In this document: positions 11,065 through 21,738 of the stretch, in pieces
Layout of the letters: each line of letters opens with the position of its first letter
Numbering within the stretch: the stretch's first letter is position 1
DNA from: Endothia cerciana
Lineage: Eukaryota; Ascomycota; Sordariomycetes; Diaporthales; Cryphonectriaceae
Assembly: GCA_026119935.1 (NCBI GenBank)
Contig: JALRMH010000052.1
Location: 205,245 to 269,244 of the forward strand
DNA length: 64,000 nucleotides
Direction of reading: 5' to 3'
The notes under the pieces: generated by a model
What the model was told of the DNA's origin: nothing
The model's database searches: none
What the model saw: the letters and a program-made list of their open reading frames with translations, nothing else
Position numbers and translations under genes: made by a program

Positions 11065-14000
11065 ATGGAACAGCCCTCCTCGACCTCCAAAGTGACAGGT
11101 AGGGAATCCTCGAGCCCTCGAGCCCTCGAGCCCTCTCCGCCGCCGCCGCCCCTTTGTCTCCCACAGTCACGCGCTGACACGTGCCCACCCCTCCCTACAG
11201 TCGAGTACTTCGACCCTCACGACGTCTACAAGCTTGTCGCGCCCGGCCTCATCCCGCGCCTGCCCCTGCGCAACCTCCACTGGCAATCCCACGCCGGCCC
11301 CCTCCGCTCCATCGAGACCCTCCACGTCGACCTCCTCGACGCCCTCGCCCCCGCCGCCAAGACCCCCAGGAACCGGCAGTCCTCCATCTCACCGCTCCCC
11401 AGCGCGGGTGTCGACGATGGCTTCACGACGCAGTCACTCGGCAGCGGGAACCGCCTCGGGGTCGAAGCCGACGACACCTTTCCCTCAAAGCCATATTCCC
11501 CCGGCTACGGCCCTTCCGCCGCGGCGGCTCGGCGCCACCAGATCCCCGGCCTGCGGCGGACGCCGTATCTGAAGATCCTGTTTGTGCGGTGCGACGACAA
11601 CGATGCGTACAAGTCGAGCGTGCGCGCCGAGATCCGCGAGTGGGTCAAGGAGCACACGACACCCGCCGCGTCAGGCAACAGCAAGAAGGAGGCGCGCAAG
11701 GGGGCGGAGGACCACGATGCCTTTGAGTGGCTGATCGTGCATGTCGTGGTGCCCAACACCGTGGCTGCGACACAGCCAAGGTCCTCAGGGAGCGGCAGTG
11801 GGAAGGGGCTGGATGGGAGCTCAGACTCGGTGCCCACCAAGAGCTCGACCTCGAGGTGGGGCAAGGGCTCGAGCACGATACTGGAAAAGCTGAGGGGCGA
11901 CTTCAATCCCTCTTCAAAGTCGGGCGTGGATCACATCGCGCAGATCCGGATCGGCGTCAATGATGTCCCGTATGACCTGCTGCCGCGGGTGGTTCCTGCC
12001 GTGCCGACTGGGTACAAGGAGACGGACGAGGATGCAAAATCAGCCTGGGCTGATCTGATCGACGAGATCAAGCGGCTGATCCTGACCAGCTTCGACCTGA
12101 GGGTCACCCAGTATGAAGAGGACATCAAGGAGAAGGACGCCCAGAGGAGCCTGCCGGGGTGGAACTTTTGCACATTTTTCATACTGAAGGAGGGACTTGC
12201 CAGGGGCTTCGAGAGCGTCGGCCTGGTCGAGGATTCTCTGGTCGGCTATGACGAGTTGAGTGTCGGCCTCGACGCCATCATCAAGGAGCAAGCTGCGGCG
12301 GACTCCTCCGAGGTGCCGGGCGGCTCATTACTCGTTTATACCGAGGACCTGAAGCACGTCGCCCAGAAGGCCATGGCCGCTGCGAGTAGCGGCACGATGG
12401 AGTTCGAGGACGAGGAACAGGTCGACCTCCAGTCAACCGGCCAGGCAGCCGCCGACAAATTCGACGATATACCCATATCATTCTCGAAGAAGCCCTACCG
12501 GGAGCTGATCCTGGCCAACAATGTGTCGTTGTTCGATTTCAGGTGCTACATATTCGCCCGGCAGACTGCACTACTGCTGCGACTGAGCAACGCGTGGTCT
12601 ACGAGGGAGGAGTTGGTCGCGAAGTTGAAGGAGCAGCAGGAGGGTGTGCTCCGCGGGGTGGCCCCGAGCGCACCACCGCCTACACAGGCGGACGAGTCTG
12701 AGAAACTGTCCATGCTGGCGGAGATATGCAAAAGGACTCTTGAGTTCATCCCAGCGGTGTCACATGTCATGCGGCGAGATGTCATCTCGGCACTCACCGA
12801 GCAGAAGAAGCAGTCGGCAGGCGGCGAGACAGCGGAATCCACGCCGTCGCACGACAGTCTTGTCTCTGAGGTTGCTGAGAACATCGTCGCTTCCTTTGCA
12901 TTCTCGGTTGCGCAGCAGATCTTGGCGCAAACATCGACGAAGGCCCTGCCCATACCACCTGCAACCACGTCTCCTGACACCGGAGACGATTCCGAGCCAA
13001 AAGCATCGATCCCGGATCCGAAGACAATGATGCACCCCGCTAGGTCATCCTCTCTCCGGGTCAGCACGGCCGGCAGTCGACTTACCTCCATTCCGAGCCC
13101 GAACTTCTTTCCCGGACCGGGCAACTCCCGTAGGGCGAGTGTCCCTGATGTTCAGGAGGTGGCCGACCAGCATCACAGGAAGGCGGGCATGGAGGACCTG
13201 GCTGCTAGGAGAGCCGAGCTCTATGCCCTGTCACGTAACATCCTCGAGGAGGCTGGCAAGAAGCGAGGGTGGAGTGACGGATGGTCATCTGCGCCGGTGA
13301 TAGGTGAGACTGGCGTGCATGAGCTGGAGGACGTGAGCCTCGACGACGAAACACCACCTACCGCTGCAGCCAAACCCACCGAAGGATCGCATGACCCGGC
13401 ACGACCCCTATACACATTAGCAGGCCTGGACAGCAAGCTCCTCCGGACGGCTCTTGACAACAAGGACGATTTCTATAGGCTATATGAGATGCTAACGGAC
13501 AAGGCCTTGCGACATTACACGGTCGCCAACCACACGCACTCTGTCCTAGCAAACATGTCGGATCTTGCTGTCGTGAAATACTACCTGGAGGACTACGCCG
13601 CAGCAGCCTCATATTTCCTCCGGACGACCCCATTCTACGGCGAGAGCGGCTGGAGCCTCCTGGAGCTGTCAATGCTCGTCATGTACTCCAAGTGCCTGCG
13701 CGAGCTCAAGCGGAACGACGACTATGTGCGCGTGGTGCTGAAGCTTCTCTCGAAGGCAGCCAGCTCGGAGAAGGACCGGATACAGTCGAAAGGCTTGTTG
13801 AAACCGGGGGACACGGAGGCAGCGGGTTATGCAGAAGAGGGCGCGTTCAAGGGTTTCCTCCCAGACTTCCTGGCAGCCGCCAAGTCCTTCAACAAGGAGG
13901 TGAAGCACTCCCTGCAAAACTTCCTCACAAGCATCGAGCTTGAGGGCACGCCGATATACGACGAGGGCCAAGACAGCTTCAGCCTCGCACTCAGGCTGCG

Positions 14001-15951
14001 CAGTGTGCTGGCTGACCCCCTGCCTGTGGACAAGGCCATGCTGCGGCTCGTCACGGCGGGTGGTGCTCGCGAGCTGTGGCTGGAGAACAAGGAGGCCTTG
14101 GAGCTCAAGCCGGGGCGGAACAGGATCCAGGTGCGCGGCACTTCCATGAGTCCGGGCACATACGAAGTTGATCGCATCCAACTGCATAGTGGCCCGTTGA
14201 AGCTCAACCTCGAGAGGCAGGCATTCCAGCCCTTCGACCGCAATGCTGTGAACCTGAGGCATCCTTACGTGGTGCTGTTCCAGCGTGAACACACGCTGGA
14301 CCTGGAGGTCAAGCCCTCATCAGTTGTGCAGCTCGACCAGAACAACGCGATGGATCTTGACCTGGGGACGGGGTGGAATGAGGTCCAGACATGCAGCATC
14401 CGCATCCGCTCTGCAACGGGCGGCTTGCGGCTTCTTACCAGCGAGGCCAAGGTTATCGGTGATGGGGAGCAGCCGCAGCCGAAGACACCGGAAGCGGGAC
14501 TGTTTTCATTCGAGAGCCTGCCATCTGGGTCTTCAACCAGGTTACGGATCCCGTTCACCACGGAGCAGGATGTTACCAGCGTTTCGGTCAAGGTCGAGGT
14601 CAAATACACGACAGAGAAGGGGACCTTCACGCTGTTGAAGACACCGTCGATATCACTGGCCTTGAAGCTGGGCGTCAACGTGCAGGATGTCTTCAAGCAT
14701 TCCGCCCTGTACTCGCGCTTCACCGTCTCGACCTCGACAAACAGCCCCCTCCGCCTCTTCACGTCCGAGCTGGACGAGTCCGATGTCTTCGAGTCGAAAC
14801 ATGGCGTGGCGCCAGCTGATCCGGTCATCATCTTTCCCAAACAACCCGCCAGTCTCCTGTATCAGATCAAGCGCAAGGCTGGATCCAAGACCGGCCCGAA
14901 GACCAACAAGACCATGCACCTCAGGCTCTCCTATAGCGTGCTGCGGGACGAGATCACGGACAACATCAGTGACTCGCTGACAGCTTCGCTTGAGGACACA
15001 CCGCTGTGGCAGTACAGGCGGCTAGTGGTAGCCGCGGTGCTGGAACGGGTCCGGCAGGACCTTACGTCTTACGACCTCGAGCGTGCAGCGGTCCTCGGCG
15101 AGCTGCCGACGGGCTTCCTGGCAGGAGCGAAATGGCAGAAGCACTTCTACGGCCTGGGCCCAGCACCCAACGGCGAGGATGTTGCTGCCCTCCTCTCCGG
15201 GTCCATCGTCACCTGGACAAAGGAGCACCGGAAGCTGCCGGCGATGCGACCCGTCGCCGACCCGGCGCAGCAGCAGACGATCATCATCCCAGTGGACATC
15301 CCGTCCATCGCGGTCGTACACACGGCCGACATCAGGCTGCAGCGACCGATCCCGTCGCTGGTGCAGCCCCCCGACGACAGAGAGACCCCGGCGGCGTGTG
15401 TGAACCAGCTGCTGCCCGCAACGCTGCACCTCAAGTGGACGAGGGTGTGGGACACGGAACGCGCCGGTGGTGCCGGGGCCCAGGGCGAGGAAGACACAGG
15501 CGATGAGTTCAGCTACGAGGTCAGCGCCCCCGGTGACACGTGGCTCGTGGGCGGACGCAAGAGGGGACACTTCGTGATCCCGTCGCCGCCCCCCTCCGGG
15601 GCAGAGGACGAGCTAAGCTCGTCGCCCATCAACGAGGCGGACATCCCGCTCGTGATGATCCCCCTGCGGGAGGGACACCTGCCGTACCCGTCCGTAGAGG
15701 TGAGAGAGGTGGCCACCCGCAGCGGCGCCGGCGGCGAGGCGGGCGATGAGAGCGGGGGGAAGGTGAACTCGCTGGCCGGACACTGTGAGACGGATTACTG
15801 CAACCTGGGGGAGACGGTGCGGGTTGTTGCGGATCGGGGGAGGGTCACGGTCAGCCTCGACGCTAGCGGGCCGGGCGGGGGGCCGTTGGTGCTGGAGAGC
15901 GAGCGGGTGCTGGTGGCGGAGAAGAGCCCCTACGGGAGGGTAGTGGCATAG
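11065..15951 (+). CDS. TRS130: TRAPP II complex subunit TRAPPC10 / Trs130
   Basis: Two exons, 11065-11098 and 11201-15951, encode 1594 residues. The 102-nt intron has GTAGGG at the 5' end, a GCTGAC branch site and CTACAG at the 3' end; it is a multiple of three, so the unspliced frame also stays open. Splicing restores the conserved N-terminus (TVEYFDPHDVYKLV, then LPRLPLRNLHW-type residues and GPLRSIETL). A helical-repeat middle region with YKLYEML-like and ALRHYTVANHTHS segments follows, then beta-rich C-terminal domains. TRAPP II is the Golgi exchange-factor and tethering complex acting on Ypt31/Rab11-type GTPases; Trs130 with Trs120 defines TRAPP II specificity. The length is close to that of fungal orthologues. 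Confidence 0.88.
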   Translation: MEQPSSTSKVTGRESSSPRALEPSPPPPPLCLPQSRADTCPPLPTVEYFDPHDVYKLVAPGLIPRLPLRNLHWQSHAGPLRSIETLHVDLLDALAPAAKTPRNRQSSISPLPSAGVDDGFTTQSLGSGNRLGVEADDTFPSKPYSPGYGPSAAAARRHQIPGLRRTPYLKILFVRCDDNDAYKSSVRAEIREWVKEHTTPAASGNSKKEARKGAEDHDAFEWLIVHVVVPNTVAATQPRSSGSGSGKGLDGSSDSVPTKSSTSRWGKGSSTILEKLRGDFNPSSKSGVDHIAQIRIGVNDVPYDLLPRVVPAVPTGYKETDEDAKSAWADLIDEIKRLILTSFDLRVTQYEEDIKEKDAQRSLPGWNFCTFFILKEGLARGFESVGLVEDSLVGYDELSVGLDAIIKEQAAADSSEVPGGSLLVYTEDLKHVAQKAMAAASSGTMEFEDEEQVDLQSTGQAAADKFDDIPISFSKKPYRELILANNVSLFDFRCYIFARQTALLLRLSNAWSTREELVAKLKEQQEGVLRGVAPSAPPPTQADESEKLSMLAEICKRTLEFIPAVSHVMRRDVISALTEQKKQSAGGETAESTPSHDSLVSEVAENIVASFAFSVAQQILAQTSTKALPIPPATTSPDTGDDSEPKASIPDPKTMMHPARSSSLRVSTAGSRLTSIPSPNFFPGPGNSRRASVPDVQEVADQHHRKAGMEDLAARRAELYALSRNILEEAGKKRGWSDGWSSAPVIGETGVHELEDVSLDDETPPTAAAKPTEGSHDPARPLYTLAGLDSKLLRTALDNKDDFYRLYEMLTDKALRHYTVANHTHSVLANMSDLAVVKYYLEDYAAAASYFLRTTPFYGESGWSLLELSMLVMYSKCLRELKRNDDYVRVVLKLLSKAASSEKDRIQSKGLLKPGDTEAAGYAEEGAFKGFLPDFLAAAKSFNKEVKHSLQNFLTSIELEGTPIYDEGQDSFSLALRLRSVLADPLPVDKAMLRLVTAGGARELWLENKEALELKPGRNRIQVRGTSMSPGTYEVDRIQLHSGPLKLNLERQAFQPFDRNAVNLRHPYVVLFQREHTLDLEVKPSSVVQLDQNNAMDLDLGTGWNEVQTCSIRIRSATGGLRLLTSEAKVIGDGEQPQPKTPEAGLFSFESLPSGSSTRLRIPFTTEQDVTSVSVKVEVKYTTEKGTFTLLKTPSISLALKLGVNVQDVFKHSALYSRFTVSTSTNSPLRLFTSELDESDVFESKHGVAPADPVIIFPKQPASLLYQIKRKAGSKTGPKTNKTMHLRLSYSVLRDEITDNISDSLTASLEDTPLWQYRRLVVAAVLERVRQDLTSYDLERAAVLGELPTGFLAGAKWQKHFYGLGPAPNGEDVAALLSGSIVTWTKEHRKLPAMRPVADPAQQQTIIIPVDIPSIAVVHTADIRLQRPIPSLVQPPDDRETPAACVNQLLPATLHLKWTRVWDTERAGGAGAQGEEDTGDEFSYEVSAPGDTWLVGGRKRGHFVIPSPPPSGAEDELSSSPINEADIPLVMIPLREGHLPYPSVEVREVATRSGAGGEAGDESGGKVNSLAGHCETDYCNLGETVRVVADRGRVTVSLDASGPGGGPLVLESERVLVAEKSPYGRVVA

Positions 15952-17150
15952 TACTCCGTATACGGGCCGCGTCTGGTTGTACAATACGGCGGTATATCTG
16001 GGCCCATATAGGACTGGTTGACGTGGGGGCACAGGCGGCCCTGGGTAGCCTCCAGGGCCGAGGCCGGGCCTGTCATGATAATTATCACCTACCAGATGAA
16101 GTTACTGGGGATAGTATAGATTATAGAGGGGGAATCATCCATCTCGTCCCATGCCAGCTTTCTGTCTCCTCTGGGGGGGTGTCGCACTGGGAGAGGTGAT
16201 AATCACAACAGAGGGCTGCCCGGCAGATCCCTGCTGGGTTCGTCCGAACGTCGATTTTATGCCCCGAGACATCGACAGGCAAGTTCCTGCCCACTTCTCC
16301 GGATTGACTTTGTGTGTTCAGATAGATGGGCGTAAGTTCTTATGAGCCCCGGTTTTTTGGAGGAGAGACTGTGCCCCGGAACCCCGTCGTAAAAGTGTAT
16401 ATGCCATCGCCAGCCTGAACTCCGTTTCAGACCGCGCAACACAATAATTTTTACAGGGCAAGCCCAGGATGGGCTGGACGGATGGGCTCTGGACCCCCAC
16501 ACCAAGCAGTGAGCAGTGAGCAGCACTGCGGTGCAGCCTGGGGGAACCGGGAGGAGGCGGCCACTAGAGCCTGGAGGGCCCGGGCCGCCTCTAAATAAAG
16601 GGCGGGCATACTTAGGGGGGGGGGGCCAGGGGTCCATCCTGGAGGCGGGGCACACCTGAATTTTTCTTTTGGGGGCCAGAGGGGGGGGGGGGGATGAGGG
16701 TTGTTTTGTTTGTGTGGTACGGCGGGTAGATCTTGTCCGCCACGAACGGACTTGGATCTCCAGGTGATGATGAACACTAGATGACCTGTGCTCCTGTGGT
16801 TGGGCACTTCCCGGTGGCTTATCGACCACCCCCCCCCCCCCCAAACCTCACCAGTCCCTACTTACCTACCCCATAGTACGGTACCTCTCTCCTGAAGGTC
16901 TGCTGCTGTACTATGGTAGTTGTAGTGCTCCTGTCTGTGCTGTACATACTACTTACTACATAGTTACTAATGAGTAGTCCTTCCTGGTTGGCTGCAGGTG
17001 TGGGCCCGCTGTGAGGTGAGTTTCAAGACCCCTGAAATTGCCGGTCTAATGACGAAATGAGGTGCTGACTGCATCTTGCCTGCTGCTCTGCGTGTTCCCG
17101 TCCCTGATCCCTGCCCTGCCTCGCCTCGCCTCGCCTCGGCCTTGTCTCTG

Positions 17151-17185
17151 CCCTGCCCTGCCCTGCCCTGCCCTGCCCTGCCCTG
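17151..17185. repeat. CCCTG pentanucleotide microsatellite
   Basis: Seven perfect tandem copies of CCCTG follow a degenerate CTCGC-type array. It lies in the long gap upstream of the kinase gene. Confidence 0.9.
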
Positions 17186-17247
17186 GCTGGCCTGACCTGG
17201 AACAAGCTCCCGCCCCCCCGAGTCCTTATCCCATCACATATTATTAC

Positions 17248-17272
17248 CATCATCATCATCATCATCATCATC
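17248..17272. repeat. ATC trinucleotide microsatellite
   Basis: About eight tandem ATC units continue downstream as interrupted CAA, ATC and CCTCAT units to about 17325. Confidence 0.85.
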
Positions 17273-18078
17273 CTCTTCATCATCAACAACAACAACATCA
17301 TCATCATCCTCATCCTCATCCTCCTCACCCGAGGTACCTCTGTACTCTGTACTCCGTACTCCGCTCCCCCACAATGACCACCACCGACGTGTCGACATGA
17401 TGGGATCCGAGCTTCCTCCTCGCCCCCACACCCCTGAACTCAGTTGAACCCTTCCCTTCCCCTCAGAGACCTGGCAAGGCTGACCTGATCTCCCCTCTGG
17501 CGTCTCACAGCAGGCCAGGACGGGACAGGAAGACGCCAGGACCAATAGGAGCCCCGCCTCCTTCCTTTTTGTCTCTTGCGCCTCCTGTGCTTCTCCTGTA
17601 GATTACTCTTTACTTCTGCCCTGATCCTCCGACTCCCTCTCTCCCTCCCGCCCCCTCCCCCTTCGACCGTTCCATCTCCACCTGTCCGGATGGGGTGCCC
17701 CTCGTTCCCTGAATTCTTCCCAGCTCTGCCGGCGCGAATTTGCTACTTCAGATAATCCTCCTCGCCACCCGAACACGCCTATACCGAGTCGGAGTCGTCG
17801 TCAACCTACTCTAGCCCCTGAACGCCGCCGGATCGCAACACTCCCCAGTAGGCTGATGCGCCGGCCCTCTGACCTGTCCACCCTCTGTGCCTCTCGACTG
17901 CTCCACCCGGCCCTTGGTCTCCCGGGCTGACCTCCCCGATCGAAACCCCCCCCCCCTCCCGGGGTCCCTCATCGCACGTCACCCGTGACGCGACGGCACA
18001 CCCTGGCGGACGGGCTGACCAACCCGGAGGACCCGCGGCGGGCGGAGGGAGGCAGAAGAAGAGGAAGAAGAGGAGGAG

Positions 18079-18108
18079 GTAGAAGAAGAAGAAGAAGAAG
18101 AAGAAGAG
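18079..18108. repeat. GAA trinucleotide array abutting the kinase start codon
   Basis: The GAA/GAG array runs directly into ATGATG. It is in frame with the kinase and would encode poly-Glu, but no in-frame start was seen upstream, so it is most likely untranslated leader. Confidence 0.7.
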
Positions 18109-21053
18109 ATGATGCAGCAGGCACGCGGGGCGAACGAGCGCAAGGCCAAGCTCGCCCGGTCCTACCAGGAGCTGCTCGACGAGTTTGGGGATAAGGACCT
18201 CAAGACCGTCGGCAACTACCACCTGGGCCGGCTCATTGGCAAGGGCTCGTTCGGAAAGGTCTATCTCGCTACCCATAAGCTGACCAACGGGTCAAAGGTG
18301 GGTTCTTTTTCTTTTCCCTTTCGGTGGCGGGGCCGGCGCTGAAAGATGGTGGCTAATGATTGTGGCGGGCTGCTGGCAGGTCGTGCTCAAGTCTGCGAAG
18401 AAGGATGACTCCAACCTCGCCCGCGAGATACATCACCACCGGCAGTTTGTGCACCCGCACATCGCCAGGCTGTACGAGGTGGTCGTGACCGAGAGCCTTG
18501 TCTGGATGGTGATGGAATACTGTTCCGGTAGGGGATGGGACCCTGGGGCGAGGGGGGGGGAAGACATCCAGGTGCTGACACGGCATGGCAGGCGAGGAAC
18601 TATACGACTACCTCCTCCGGCACGGGAAGCTGCCCGTCGACAAGGTCCAGAGGACCTTCACCCAGCTCGTCGGGGCCGTCGCGTACGTCCACCAGCAGAA
18701 CTGCGTCCACCGCGACCTCAAGCTGGAGAACATCCTCCTCGACAAGCACGAGAACGTCAAGCTGCTCGACTTCGGCTTCGCGCGCGAGTACGAGGGCAAG
18801 TCGAACTACCTGCAGACCTTCTGCGGCACGATATGCTACTCGGCGCCCGAGATGCTCAAGGGCGAGAAGTACGCCGGGGAGAAGGTGGACGTCTGGAGCT
18901 TGGGTATAATATTATATGCGCTCCTGTGTGGGGAGCTGCCGTTCGACGATGACGACGACGACGTCACGAGGCGGAAGATCCTAGGCGACGAGCCCAGGTA
19001 CCCGGACCATATACCCCCTGACGCCCTGTCCCTGCTCAGACAGCTCCTCTCCAAGCGGCCGTTCCCCCGACCGTCCCTGTCCGACATCCTCAACCACCCC
19101 TTCCTGGCCGAACACGCACCCGAGCAGCGGGCTGTGCTGGCCAAGCAGCGCACCGAGCCCTTCTCAACCCCTCTGGAGAAGGACACGCTGCACCGGCTGA
19201 AGGCGGCCGGGGTGAATACCGACGACGTGGTGGAGTCCGTCCTGGCTCAGAAGTGCGACACCCTTGCCGGCTGGTGGACGTTGCTGCTTGAGAAGGAGGA
19301 GAGGAAACACGCCAGGAGGGAGAGGAGGCGGAAGGAGAAGGAGGGCGACCGCAGGAGCTCGAGGCGGTGGTCTCAGGCGTCGAGCCGCCTCGAACGCCTG
19401 GCCCCGGTCGGCGAAGAGGGCTCGGTCATGAAGCTTGGCGACCCCCCAGCGCTCCGGCCGAGGGGCCGCTCGGAGAGGAGGAGCGGATATTACCCCGACT
19501 TCCAGATCACGGACCTGCCCGGGCTGCCGGAGGCTGGAAGGTCAAACATCACGCTGAGTCCGGACCAGGAGATGCCGCCGCCGCCCATCGACAAGGACTC
19601 GATCCGGTCGGTCAGCAGCTCCCGCCGGAGACCTATCCCGCCGCCCAAGGAGGGCGTGCCGGGTGTCCTCCGCAGTGCGAGATCCAGGGGCTCGACGCTG
19701 CATCTTGTCACGACCGGCGACGCACTGGACAGCCGGGGCAGGAGCCAGGGCAACGACGCCGCACCGCAGAAGCTTCGCAAGAAGCCCTCGCAGGGCTTCA
19801 TATCGCACTGGAAGAACCTGACACACTGGCTGTTCGACTCCACGCGGCGGCACAAGGACCCCAACAAGGTGCTCAGCCATTCGACGCCCAACCTGCGTGA
19901 CAAGGCCCGCGGCGGCAGGGACGGCAAGCTCTCGAAGGAGAACAGCCCGAGGCCGCATACTGGCAAGACTGTGGCGTCACAGGCTGCGCAGCCGGCGGCC
20001 GTGTCAACCCTGCCTACGAATTTGGTCGTCAATGGCATGCCAAAGAGGACTGCAGGGTCGACCAAGGCCGCCGGTGGCGTCGGTAGCCCCACTACTGCGG
20101 GTGTCTCGACCCCGGGAGGCGCCGCACATAGCCACCGACGTGCGCCGACTGGCAGCTCGTACAAGCGCCAGTCCCTATCGCCGTCACCCATCACGCCGCG
20201 ATCTACCGTCCGAAGGTCGTCAGCCGGCCTGCGCGGCCGCAAGTCCACATCCTCGTCCGTGTCGTCCGTCCGATCCATGCACCCCACCCATCACCACACC
20301 CACTCCAAGGCCTCCTCCACGTCGTCGACCAACTCGGTCTCCACAAACATGTCCAAGACGCCGATGCAGACAGGCCGCAGCCCGCACCACTCCGTCAAGG
20401 TCCTCCCGGCCACCCCGACGTCGGTCACGTCTTTCCCCAGCAACATTCGGCTCGTCCGAGGCGCGCCGGTGGCCCTCTACAACGAGACCGCGCCGTCGAG
20501 AAGCACCAGTGGTGGCAGAACCGGCAGCCTGGCGGCCAGCCCCATGATGCCGCCCCCGCGGTCCCCGAACCCGTTCACGTCTACCTTTGGAGAGCGCAGT
20601 GGTCCCTTCTTTGCCAAGCGCAAGCGGAACATCTTCAAAGGCCCGACGTCGGCTGTTGGGGGGGGCAGTGGCCGCAGCGACCGGGGCACGCCGACACACA
20701 GCCGCAGCGCAAGCGGTGACCGCCTCGGCCGGCGCAGCGGGGAGATTGCCGCCGTGCAGGAGGAGGACGAAGACGCGCTGGAGGTCGGGGACGACATGAT
20801 GGCGCATGACTCGATGGCCGAGGATGACGAGGACGACCGCGACACGGTCAAGTTCACAGGGGCTGAAGAGGAGGACGAAGAGATCGAAGAGGTGGAGAAC
20901 TTCACGCCCGTGGTCAAGGGTCCCGGCGAGAAGATCGAGGAATTGATCCTTGAAGCGGGCGAGGCCGAGACGGCTGGGAGCGGGCGGTGGGCCGGCGCGG
21001 GTGTCGCGACAGCAGGGCCGTCGAGTGGTATTGGGGCAAGGCCTGCCAGATAG
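18109..21053 (+). CDS. Serine/threonine protein kinase, CAMKL/Kin4-like
   Basis: Three exons, 18109-18297, 18380-18527 and 18592-21053, give 932 residues. Introns are GTGGGT...GGCAG and GTAGGG...GGCAG. The kinase domain occupies about 35-300: glycine loop GKGSFGKV (44-51), catalytic-site lysine K67 in VVLK, HRDLKLEN with D154, DFG with D172, then GTICYSAPEML and DVWSLGIILYALLCGELPF. Beyond it a conserved extension (about 310-400) contains CDTLAGWW and a basic coiled stretch. The long tail is Ser/Pro-rich and disordered with a strongly acidic patch near the C-terminus. Domain order and the extension are those of fungal kinases annotated as CAMKL-Kin4 (mitotic-exit or polarity-related in yeast). 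Kinase identity is secure; the Kin4 assignment is from memory of the family. It is convergent with the GGTase gene. Confidence 0.88.
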
Positions 21054-21738
21054 ATAGCCGGCGTCAACCTCAAAACCGCAGACGGCCCTCGCGCGACCGG
21101 CCCCCTCCTCGCTACCGCCAGCACTGTCCCTGTTTCCTCGGCGCAGTCCTCACCGGGGGGTGCTAAGCCTGACAGCAGCCAAGGGAGTCGGCTTCCCCAG
21201 GGGCACGACGGTCGAGAGCCTCCTTCCTACCTTGGTCACATCAGCTAATCAGCATCGTGCTGCCGCCCGCCCAGCGCGCCTGTTTCATTTTCGGCGGGAT
21301 TATACACTTTTATTATGTTCACCTCACAGCTACGTTCTTATACGGTGCGAGCGCCTGCCTTTGTTGTGTTTTCTAGAGGCGGTTTACCTACATGTGCTCA
21401 GCGACTTTTGATTTTCCTGTCGGACGTCTCTTTGTCTCTCTTTTTTTTTTTTTTTTTTTTCTGGCCATTCAATGATACCTCTGAATACCTTTCGGGATCT
21501 CGCAGGAGATCCGGTTCGAATCAAAGTCCTTTTTCTCCCCTCGTCTCCCTGGCTCCGGCATGTATCCGTGACAGGGTGTGTTATAAATGGTGGCCTGTCC
21601 ATTGGAAGGGATATCTTGAATTGCCGATCCCCAGTAAGAACAAGGTACTCGGCCAGATAAAGCCCAACCGCCTGGAGAGGGTTCCTCGCCTCGACCGTTT
21701 CCTTCCCCCCCTCCCCCCCGGCCGGTCCTAACATCCCT
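21054..21738. other. Intergenic between convergent genes
   Basis: The 3' ends of the kinase and GGTase-beta genes face each other here. A 20-nt-scale poly-T tract lies at about 21441-21460. No gene was seen. Confidence 0.5.

Larger units (their letters stand above)
15952..18108. other. Intergenic and long leader, simple repeats, no gene seen
   Basis: This 2.15-kb gap holds several low-complexity tracts: G tracts at about 16616-16624 and 16681-16694, a C tract at 16829-16842, a CCCTG array at 17151-17185, an ATC-rich array from 17248 and a GAA array ending at the kinase start. Frames crossing these arrays are compositional artefacts. Confidence 0.5.

Noticed and set aside
17023..17545. Frames with Met/Asp/Pro/His runs
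   Set aside because: They are translations of ATC, CCCTG and GAA microsatellites, not proteins.
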